A DNA stretch of 64,000 bases from an uncultured Moraxella sp. GTDB lineage: Bacteria > Pseudomonadota > Gammaproteobacteria > Pseudomonadales > Moraxellaceae. The translations under genes and the position numbers were made by a program. The notes below the pieces were generated by a model, which was not told the origin of the DNA, did no database searches, and saw only the letters and a program-made list of their open reading frames with translations. The DNA lies in NCBI RefSeq assembly GCF_945873075.1, contig NZ_CAMCBS010000009.1, positions 1 to 64,000 of the forward strand. The letters run 5' to 3'. This document shows positions 57,975-64,000 of the stretch, one piece after another. Position 1 is the stretch's first letter; the number at the start of each line of letters is the position of its first letter.

Positions 57975-58003
57975 ATAATACATTATCCGCTACCAAATAT
58001 CAA
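57975..58003 (-). promoter_or_regulatory. Alpha-operon promoter with overlapping palindrome
   Basis: On the minus strand TTGATA (57998-58003) and TATTAT (57975-57980) are 17 bp apart. A perfect palindrome, AGCGGATAAT-AC-ATTATCCGCT (57970-57991), covers the -10 box and part of the spacer, which suggests an operator or a stem at the transcript start. Confidence 0.55.
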
Positions 58004-58019
58004 GTATTAATTTGTAAAA

Positions 58020-58136
58020 TTAACCTTGACGTTGTTTATGACGTGGTTCCGCACTGCAGATCACAAGGACTTTGCCTTTGCGACGAACAATTTTGCAGCT
58101 ACCACAGATTTTTTTGACAGATGCTTGAACTTTCAT
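58020..58136 (-). CDS. rpmJ: 50S ribosomal protein L36
   Basis: 38 residues, read from the ATG at 58136: [20 protein letters not shown], then GKVLVICS and ending KQRQG. The zinc ligands are Cys11, Cys14, Cys27 and a His near the end, the zinc-binding form. It lies between secY and rpsM. Confidence 0.97.
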   Translation of the reverse strand: MKVQASVKKICGSCKIVRRKGKVLVICSAEPRHKQRQG

Positions 58137-58158
58137 GTCATGCTCCTAAAGCTCATCA

Positions 58159-59487
58159 CTAATGCGATGATTTGATTAACGCTTGATCATGGTATTGATG
58201 TGACATCAAGTGTGCTTGAATCTGCGAAATAAAGTCCATCAGTACAACAACCATAATCAATAGCGAAGAACCACCCAATGGGATTGGTATATTGAATGAA
58301 AACTGAATAATCATTGGCATTAAGCAAATGACAGTCATATACATTGCACCAATAAAGGTGAGTCGGTTTAAAACAAAATCTAGGTATCGCTTGGTTTGCA
58401 TCCCTGGGCGGATACCAGGAATATAGGCACCACTACGCTTCAAATTCTCAGCAACTTCTGCAGGATTAAACATCAATGCTGTATAAAAATAACAGAAAAA
58501 GATGATCATCAATGCAAAAAGCAACAAGTAAAGTGGCTGACCCGGCTGCAACACCAAAGAGATGTTTTGCAGAACCTCTTGGGTTAAGGTCGGATTATCA
58601 ACACCACTAGTCCATTGTCCCAAACTTGCAGGCAAAAGCAATAGCGAACTTGCAAAAATTGCAGGAATGACACCAGCCATATTTAGCTTTAGTGGCAAAT
58701 GTGATTGCTGCTGAGCATAGACCTTACGACCTTGCTGCTGCTTTTGAGCATAATTTACAGGCACACGACGCTGTGCACGCTCAATAAACACAATTGCGGC
58801 AACCACAGCCAAGCCAAGTGCGGCAAAAATCAAGATAACAATCATATTCATGTCTTGACTTAGAGCCTGTGAAATCATGCTTGGCGCTGAAGCAATGATG
58901 CTGGCAAAAATCAGCATGGAAATACCATTGCCAACACCTCGTTCAGTGATTTGCTCACCCAACCACATCAAGAACATTGAACCTGCCACTAAAGAAGCGA
59001 CAGCAGGGATATAAAATCCAAGCCCCGATGTAATGGTCAGACCACCAGCAATCAAACCTGTGCACATGCCAATCGCCTGAACCAACGCCAATGCTAAAGT
59101 ACCTTGGCGAGTATACTTATTTAGAATGCGACGACCAGCTTCACCTTCTTTTTTAAGCGCATCAAGCGAAGGTATCACGGTAGACATCATCTGCACCACA
59201 ATCGATGCAGAAATGTAAGGCATAATACCCAATGCCATGATTGACATGCGCTCCAATGCACCTCCCGAGAACATGTTAAACATGCCCAAGAAAGTGTTTT
59301 GATTGCGTTGGAAGAACTGAGCTAAACCATTGGGATCCATACCTGGAATAGGGATATGCGAACCAAGACGATAAACAATCAACGCCCCAAGCAAAAAAAG
59401 CATACGATTCCACAGCTCATCGTATTTACGAATGAAAGCCAGTGGATTTAAAGGCACGCCTCGGCGAGACGATGATTGCTTAGACAT
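58159..59487 (-). CDS. secY: Protein translocase subunit SecY
   Basis: Channel of the Sec translocon. 442 residues with ten membrane helices; GSHIPIPGMD, MFSGGALERMSIMALGIMPYISASI and PGIRPGMQTKRYLD are typical. Directly after rplO (3-nt gap) and followed by rpmJ. Confidence 0.98.
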   Translation of the reverse strand: MSKQSSSRRGVPLNPLAFIRKYDELWNRMLFLLGALIVYRLGSHIPIPGMDPNGLAQFFQRNQNTFLGMFNMFSGGALERMSIMALGIMPYISASIVVQMMSTVIPSLDALKKEGEAGRRILNKYTRQGTLALALVQAIGMCTGLIAGGLTITSGLGFYIPAVASLVAGSMFLMWLGEQITERGVGNGISMLIFASIIASAPSMISQALSQDMNMIVILIFAALGLAVVAAIVFIERAQRRVPVNYAQKQQQGRKVYAQQQSHLPLKLNMAGVIPAIFASSLLLLPASLGQWTSGVDNPTLTQEVLQNISLVLQPGQPLYLLLFALMIIFFCYFYTALMFNPAEVAENLKRSGAYIPGIRPGMQTKRYLDFVLNRLTFIGAMYMTVICLMPMIIQFSFNIPIPLGGSSLLIMVVVLMDFISQIQAHLMSHQYHDQALIKSSH

Positions 59488-59490
59488 AGA

Positions 59491-59931
59491 TTACTCCTCG
59501 ACGCTGCCACCAGCAGCTTCGATTGCTTGTTTTGCACCTTTAGTAACTTTTACGCCTTTAAAGGTCAATGCGCGAGTTACTTCACCTGATAGGATGATGC
59601 GTGCACGCTTCATATCACCACGAATGATGTTAGCAGCTTTCAAAGTTTCAACGGTAACTACGTCACCTTCAACTTTGTTTAGCTCAGATAGACGAACTTC
59701 AGCAGTTGTCATAGCAATCTTTGACGTAAAACCAAATTTTGGCAAACGACGGTAGATTGGCATTTGACCGCCTTCAAAACCCGCAGGAATGCTAGAGCCT
59801 GAGCGTGAAGTTTGACCTTTGATACCGCGGCCACCAGTCTTACCAATACCAGAACCGATACCACGACCACGACGAAGTGCTTTTTTCTTAGCACCTAGTG
59901 CTGGTGATAGTTCATTAAGCTTAAGACCCAT
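59491..59931 (-). CDS. rplO: 50S ribosomal protein L15
   Basis: 146 residues: [38 protein letters not shown] and [10 protein letters not shown]. Its start overlaps the rpmD stop as TAATG. Confidence 0.98.
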   Translation of the reverse strand: MGLKLNELSPALGAKKKALRRGRGIGSGIGKTGGRGIKGQTSRSGSSIPAGFEGGQMPIYRRLPKFGFTSKIAMTTAEVRLSELNKVEGDVVTVETLKAANIIRGDMKRARIILSGEVTRALTFKGVKVTKGAKQAIEAAGGSVEE

Positions 59932-60110
59932 TACGCTTCCTCCACTTTAACCATGTAGATCACACGATTTACCATACCACGAGTTGAAGGAGTATCTTCC
60001 ACTTCTACAGTATGACCAATGCGACGCAGTCCCAAACCTTTAAGACAAGCTTTGTGGCTTGCCAAACGATGGGCGCTCGACTTTACTTGAGTAACTTTCA
60101 TTTTTTTCAT
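59931..60110 (-). CDS. rpmD: 50S ribosomal protein L30
   Basis: 59 residues from the ATG at 60110: [20 protein letters not shown], then [14 protein letters not shown] and [14 protein letters not shown] second ATG three codons in (60101) is a possible start. It sits between rpsE and rplO. Confidence 0.96.
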   Translation of the reverse strand: MKKMKVTQVKSSAHRLASHKACLKGLGLRRIGHTVEVEDTPSTRGMVNRVIYMVKVEEA

Positions 60111-60127
60111 CGTAACTCACCTATTTC

Positions 60128-60625
60128 TTAGCCCAAAATTTCTTCAACAGTTTTACCGCGCTTAGCAGCGATTTGCTCTGGTGAAGTCATATCACGCAGA
60201 CCTTTGAATGTTGCTTGTACAACATTTGCTGCATTGGTTGAGCCATAGCATTTTGCCAATACGTTTTGAACGCCAGCAACTTCAAGTACAGCACGCATTG
60301 CACCACCAGCAATAACGCCGGTACCTTCTGATGCAGGTTGCATATATACTTTTGAAGCACCATGACGAGCGTTGATTGGGTGTTGGATGGTTGTGCCATC
60401 AAGATCAACAGTGATCATATTGCGTTTAGCAGCTTCTAGTGCTTTTTGGATAGCAGCAGGCACTTCACGTGCTTTACCACGACCAAAACCAACGCGACCA
60501 TTGCCATCACCAACAACAGTTAGTGCTGTGAAAGAGAAGATACGACCACCTTTGACCACTTTTGCAACGCGATCAACGGCAACCAATTTCTCAACCAAAC
60601 CTTCAGTTTGTTCTACTTTTGCCAT
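60128..60625 (-). CDS. rpsE: 30S ribosomal protein S5
   Basis: 165 residues: [39 protein letters not shown] and the [15 protein letters not shown] segment. Member of the spc operon. Confidence 0.98.
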   Translation of the reverse strand: MAKVEQTEGLVEKLVAVDRVAKVVKGGRIFSFTALTVVGDGNGRVGFGRGKAREVPAAIQKALEAAKRNMITVDLDGTTIQHPINARHGASKVYMQPASEGTGVIAGGAMRAVLEVAGVQNVLAKCYGSTNAANVVQATFKGLRDMTSPEQIAAKRGKTVEEILG

Positions 60626-60627
60626 GA

Positions 60628-60978
60628 TTAAAACTCCAATCCGTTCTCGCGAGCAGCGTCAGCCAAAGCTTTTACGCGGCCATGATATTTAAAACCACTA
60701 CGATCGAATGCAACTTTGGTAATGCCAGCAGCTTTTGCACGCTCAGCAATTAGAGCACCAACAGCTTTAGCCGCTTCAACGTTGCCAGTTGAACCTGAAC
60801 GTAGGCTTGCATCCAAAGTTGAAGCTTGAGCAACAACAACACCGCCAGTTGGCGAGATGATTTGAGCATAGATATGGCGTGGTGTGCGGTTAACAGTCAA
60901 ACGGTTAACACCAAGATGACGGATATGAGCACGGGTTTTTTTGGCACGACGTAGGCGTGCTGATTTTTTATCAAACAT
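60628..60978 (-). CDS. rplR: 50S ribosomal protein L18
   Basis: 116 residues: [32 protein letters not shown] and the C-terminal [20 protein letters not shown]. 2-nt gap to rpsE. Confidence 0.98.
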   Translation of the reverse strand: MFDKKSARLRRAKKTRAHIRHLGVNRLTVNRTPRHIYAQIISPTGGVVVAQASTLDASLRSGSTGNVEAAKAVGALIAERAKAAGITKVAFDRSGFKYHGRVKALADAARENGLEF

Positions 60979-60990
60979 GATTACCCACCT

Positions 60991-61524
60991 TTACTTTTTC
61001 TTAGCTTCTTTACGAAGAACAACTTCATCGCTATAGCGAACACCTTTACCTTTATAAGGCTCTGGTGGACGGAAGCTACGAATTTTAGCAGCAGCTTGGC
61101 CAAGTTTTTGCTTATCGCTTGATTTTAGAACGATTTCAGTTTGGCTTGGGCTTTCTGCGCTAACGCCTTCTGGAAGGGTGTATTCGATTGGGTGAGAGAA
61201 GCCTAAGCTTAGGTTAACTTTGTTACCTGCAACTTGTGCACGATAACCAACGCCGATCAACTGTAGGCGGCGTTCGAAACCTTCGCTAACACCTTTAACC
61301 ATGTTGTTAAGAAGTGCACGCACTGTACCAGTGTGCATCCACGCTTCTTTAGTGTCAGCAACTGGAGATAGTGTTACGACACCTTCTTCTTGTTTTAGCT
61401 CGACCAATTCATGCAGGCTCAAAGACAGAGTACCGTTTTTGCCTTTGACCTCAACCTGCCGATCGTTCAAAGTAACGCTTGTACCAGCTGGTAGCGTTAC
61501 TGGGGCTTTAGCCACACGAGACAT
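60991..61524 (-). CDS. rplF: 50S ribosomal protein L6
   Basis: 177 residues from the ATG at 61524 (MSRVAKAPV), with AAGGA 7 nt upstream; two tandem L6 domains and the C-terminal [16 protein letters not shown]. Unusually, it is separated from rpsH by an intrinsic terminator. Confidence 0.98.
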   Translation of the reverse strand: MSRVAKAPVTLPAGTSVTLNDRQVEVKGKNGTLSLSLHELVELKQEEGVVTLSPVADTKEAWMHTGTVRALLNNMVKGVSEGFERRLQLIGVGYRAQVAGNKVNLSLGFSHPIEYTLPEGVSAESPSQTEIVLKSSDKQKLGQAAAKIRSFRPPEPYKGKGVRYSDEVVLRKEAKKK

Positions 61525-61550
61525 AGGAATTTCCTTCAAATGAAAATTAA

Positions 61551-61569
61551 ACTACCAGAAATTGGTAGT
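61551..61569 (-). promoter_or_regulatory. Hairpin in the rplF leader
   Basis: ACTACC (61551-61556) and GGTAGT (61564-61569) form a short stem about 25 nt upstream of the rplF start, just after the rpsH terminator. Confidence 0.35.
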
Positions 61570-61572
61570 CAC

Positions 61573-61606
61573 AAAAAAACTAACAGGCATTAAAGCCTGC
61601 TAGTTT
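61573..61606 (-). terminator. Intrinsic terminator between rpsH and rplF
   Basis: On the minus strand AACTAGCAGGC pairs with GCCTGTTAGTT (61578-61588 with 61595-61605; one mismatch), followed by seven T residues. This is a textbook terminator inside the spc operon. A promoter-like pair TTTACT-17-TAAACT lies just upstream, so it may be an attenuator. Confidence 0.75.
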
Positions 61607-61669
61607 AACATATTTACGCTTAAGAGTAAACCTTAAGTGTAATAATTTTGTAAGCATCACGCTTAGGGA

Positions 61670-62068
61670 TTATGCAACTAGTGCAATAACCTCACCACCG
61701 ATACCTGCAGCGCGAGCAGCACGATCACTCATGATGCCTTTGCTGGTAGAGATGATAGCAACACCAAGACCTTTTTTGACGCTTGGTAGCTCATCTTTAC
61801 CACGATATTGACGAAGACCTGGACGGCTGAAACGCTTCAATTGCTCGATAACGCCTTTGCCTTGGTAGTATTTAAGTTCGATGGTTAGAACTTTTTTACC
61901 GTTTTCCACTTCGCTTACTTCTGCAGAAGTCAGATAGCCTTCAGCAACTAGTAGATCAGCGATTGATTTACGAAGTTTTGAAGCTGGCATCTGTACAGAT
62001 GGTTTGTTTCGTGATTGTGCGTTGCGAATGCGAGTTAACATATCAGCAACTGGATCTTGCATACTCAT
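61670..62068 (-). CDS. rpsH: 30S ribosomal protein S8
   Basis: 132 residues: [19 protein letters not shown], with AAGGAG 7 nt upstream of the ATG, and the C-terminal [20 protein letters not shown]. In E. coli S8 represses the spc operon. Confidence 0.98.
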   Translation of the reverse strand: MSMQDPVADMLTRIRNAQSRNKPSVQMPASKLRKSIADLLVAEGYLTSAEVSEVENGKKVLTIELKYYQGKGVIEQLKRFSRPGLRQYRGKDELPSVKKGLGVAIISTSKGIMSDRAARAAGIGGEVIALVA

Positions 62069-62079
62069 AGCTTAACTCC

Positions 62080-62385
62080 TTACCAGCTAGCTTTACGAAC
62101 GCCAGGCACATCGCCTTGCATTACATATAGACGCAACATGTTGCGAGATAGACCAAATTTGCGGAAATAGCCGTGTGGACGACCAGTTACACCACAACGA
62201 TTGCGTAGACGCACAGGTGATGCGTTACGTGGTAGAGCTTGTAGTGCTAGCATTGCATCTAGACGCTCTTCTTCGCTTGCATTTACATCACTGATGATAG
62301 CTTTTAGCTTAGCACGCTTTTCGGCATACTTAGCGACGGTTTTTTCGCGTTTTAGTTCGCGATTGATCATGCTCTTTTTGGCCAT
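62080..62385 (-). CDS. rpsN: 30S ribosomal protein S14
   Basis: 101 residues, the long zinc-free form: [40 protein letters not shown] and [11 protein letters not shown]. In the spc operon. Confidence 0.98.
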   Translation of the reverse strand: MAKKSMINRELKREKTVAKYAEKRAKLKAIISDVNASEEERLDAMLALQALPRNASPVRLRNRCGVTGRPHGYFRKFGLSRNMLRLYVMQGDVPGVRKASW

Positions 62386-62396
62386 AACGTTTTACC

Positions 62397-62933
62397 TTAT
62401 CTAAATGGGAAGCCGAATGCTTTTAGCAATGCACGACCTTGATCATCGTTTGCTGCGGTAGTTGTGATAGTTACATCCAAACCACGGATACGGTCGATTT
62501 TATCAAAGTCTACTTCAGGGAAAACGATTTGCTCTTTGATGCCTAGCGAGTAGTTGCCACGACCATCAAATGCTTTTGCTGAAAAACCACGGAAGTCACG
62601 AATACGAGGAATTGCAATGGCAATTAGACGATCTAGGAATTCGTACATTTGATCGCCACGCAAAGTAACTTTACAGCCAATTGGCCATTCTTCACGAATT
62701 TTGAAGCCTGCAACTGATTTGCGTGCTTTGGTAACAACAGGTTTTTGACCAGCGATAGCGGTCATGTCTGTCAAAGCACCTTCTAGTAATTTTTTATCTT
62801 GTGCTGCACCACCAACACCCATGTTTAGAGTGATTTTAGTGATTTTTGGCACTTGCATGACATTTTCTAAGCCAAGCTCTTCTTTGATTTGCTGCTTTAG
62901 CTTGTCATTGTATAAAGATTTTAATCTTGCCAT
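62397..62933 (-). CDS. rplE: 50S ribosomal protein L5
   Basis: 178 residues: [37 protein letters not shown] and [20 protein letters not shown]. In the spc operon. Confidence 0.98.
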   Translation of the reverse strand: MARLKSLYNDKLKQQIKEELGLENVMQVPKITKITLNMGVGGAAQDKKLLEGALTDMTAIAGQKPVVTKARKSVAGFKIREEWPIGCKVTLRGDQMYEFLDRLIAIAIPRIRDFRGFSAKAFDGRGNYSLGIKEQIVFPEVDFDKIDRIRGLDVTITTTAANDDQGRALLKAFGFPFR

Positions 62934-62953
62934 TACTATTTACCCTTAGTCTC

Positions 62954-63271
62954 TTATGCAGTCGCCACTACTTCACCAGTTGAACGATAGATGCGTTGTT
63001 TCACGCCTTCTGCATTCACTTGGTAAGCAACACGATCTGCTTTTTGGGTTTTTGCGTTAAAAATCGCAACATTTGAAATGTGTAGGAAAGCTTCTTGCTT
63101 AACGATGCCACCTTCTTTACCTAGCATTTGGTTAGGTTTTTGGTGTTTAGTTACAATGTTAACGCCTTCAACTTTTACACGGTCCGCTTTCACCGCCAAA
63201 ATTGTGCCTTGCTTGCCTTTATCTTTGCCAGCAATCACAACCACGGTGTCGCCTTTACGTAACTTTGCCAT
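62954..63271 (-). CDS. rplX: 50S ribosomal protein L24
   Basis: 105 residues with the KOW motif KLRKGDTVVVIAGKDKGKQG and VEGVNIVTKHQKP. In the spc operon. Confidence 0.98.
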   Translation of the reverse strand: MAKLRKGDTVVVIAGKDKGKQGTILAVKADRVKVEGVNIVTKHQKPNQMLGKEGGIVKQEAFLHISNVAIFNAKTQKADRVAYQVNAEGVKQRIYRSTGEVVATA

Positions 63272-63289
63272 AATAAGCCTCTAATACAA

Positions 63290-63658
63290 TTACAGTACTT
63301 CTGGTGCAAGTGATACAATTTTCATAAATTGCTCACCGCGTAGTTCACGAGTAACAGGTCCAAAAATACGAGTAGCGATTGGCGCTTTGTTGTTGTTCAA
63401 CAATACAGCAGCATTGTCGTCAAAACGAAGCACTGAACCATCTGGGCGACGAACGCCTTTTTTGGTACGAACTACAACCGCATTCATCACGTCACCTTTT
63501 TTAACACGGCCACGTGGAATTGCATCTTTTACTGTTACTTTGATGATGTCGCCAACAGATGCATAACGACGATGAGAACCGCCCAGTACTTTGATGCACT
63601 GTACGCGTTTTGCACCACTGTTGTCTGCAACTTCCAGCATTGTTTCAGTCTGAATCAT
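63290..63658 (-). CDS. rplN: 50S ribosomal protein L14
   Basis: 122 residues: [33 protein letters not shown] and [22 protein letters not shown]. First gene of the spc operon, preceded by a consensus promoter. Confidence 0.98.
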   Translation of the reverse strand: MIQTETMLEVADNSGAKRVQCIKVLGGSHRRYASVGDIIKVTVKDAIPRGRVKKGDVMNAVVVRTKKGVRRPDGSVLRFDDNAAVLLNNNKAPIATRIFGPVTRELRGEQFMKIVSLAPEVL

Positions 63659-63736
63659 CGCATTACTCCATATAATAAAGCAATAAAAGCCATTCGCCGT
63701 CAGAGATCTGACAGATGAACACCTAAAAAGATGTAC

Positions 63737-63765
63737 ATTATACAGGCAAATGGCTTAAATTGCAA
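63737..63765 (-). promoter_or_regulatory. spc-operon promoter
   Basis: On the minus strand TTGCAA (63760-63765) and a perfect TATAAT (63737-63742) are 17 bp apart, in the 112-bp spacer between rpsQ and rplN. This matches the position of the spc promoter of E. coli. Confidence 0.75.
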
Positions 63766-63770
63766 ATAAC

Positions 63771-64000
63771 TTAAATTTTTACCGCAGCCTCAACCACATC
63801 TACCAAAGCCCAAGTTTTGGTCTTTGAGAATGGACGGGTTTCTTTGATGCGTACGATATCGCCTTCTTGACAAACATTATTCTCGTCGTGAGCTTTTAGT
63901 TTGGTAGAACGGCGAACTTGTTTGCCATACATAGGGTGACGGATTTGGCGCTCAACCAACACCACGATAGACTTGTCCATCTTGTTGCTGATTACTTTGC
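63771..64000 (-). CDS. rpsQ: 30S ribosomal protein S17 (partial)
   Basis: Seventy-five codons of an expected 85 or so; the N-terminus lies beyond the right edge. Visible: [35 protein letters not shown] and [14 protein letters not shown]. The internal Met at 63980 is not the true start. Last gene of the S10 operon. Confidence 0.95.
   Translation of the reverse strand, partial: KVISNKMDKSIVVLVERQIRHPMYGKQVRRSTKLKAHDENNVCQEGDIVRIKETRPFSKTKTWALVDVVEAAVKI

Overview
The window looks like a chromosomal segment of a Moraxellaceae gammaproteobacterium, most likely Moraxella or a close relative such as Psychrobacter. The evidence is the tmRNA tag ANDETYALAA, the long (532-residue) isocitrate lyase, the gene content and the moderate-to-low GC. 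Most of it is conserved housekeeping sequence interrupted by two accessory regions and one small toxin-antitoxin insertion.

Layout. (1) 189-6134: an AT-rich two-gene cassette with its own promoter and terminator. It encodes a 1236-residue superfamily 2 helicase with a C-terminal PD-(D/E)XK-like nuclease motif, and a 729-residue partner that I do not recognise with certainty. It lies against the 3' end of a tRNA-Phe gene. This is the best candidate for a poorly described defence system; a pPIWI_RE-type (prokaryotic PIWI plus DinG-like helicase plus nuclease) module is one hypothesis. (2) 6373-10331: glyoxylate shunt, glcB and aceA, separated by an 86-bp palindromic repeat. (3) 10707-20322: ubiC, glyA, a fadH-like reductase, a Blh-like phosphatase, map, glnD and a secreted WG-repeat protein. 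(4) 20399-31217: ssrA (tmRNA) with a 10.5-kb integrated island at its 3' end. The island is bounded by a 14-bp duplication of the tmRNA end and carries a P4-type integrase, a split primase/helicase, an AlpA-like regulator, a GNAT toxin-antitoxin pair and a near-identical inverted repeat of about 268 bp around its core. (5) 31304-43016: codBA, dedA, a HAD phosphatase, an AmiD-like amidase, arginase, nagZ, prc and gor. (6) 43037-47576: ilvI-ilvH-ilvC, with a PIN-domain toxin-antitoxin pair between ilvH and ilvC and a long ilvI leader with a small ORF. (7) 47684-54988: a DUF4124 protein, queG, a LysM/BON protein, acpP, fabG, fabD, rpmF, yceD, epmC and a YciO-family gene. (8) 55062-64000: the alpha and spc ribosomal protein operons on the minus strand, ending inside rpsQ.

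Functionally the housekeeping parts cover acetate and fatty-acid use (aceA, glcB, fadH), one-carbon and nitrogen metabolism (glyA, glnD, arginase, codBA), branched-chain amino acid synthesis, fatty-acid synthesis, murein recycling and translation. The island has genes for integration and autonomous replication but no capsid or packaging genes, so it resembles a P4-like satellite or integrative element. Start codons were chosen from Shine-Dalgarno sequences and family N-termini. All family assignments come from reading motifs, not from database searches.
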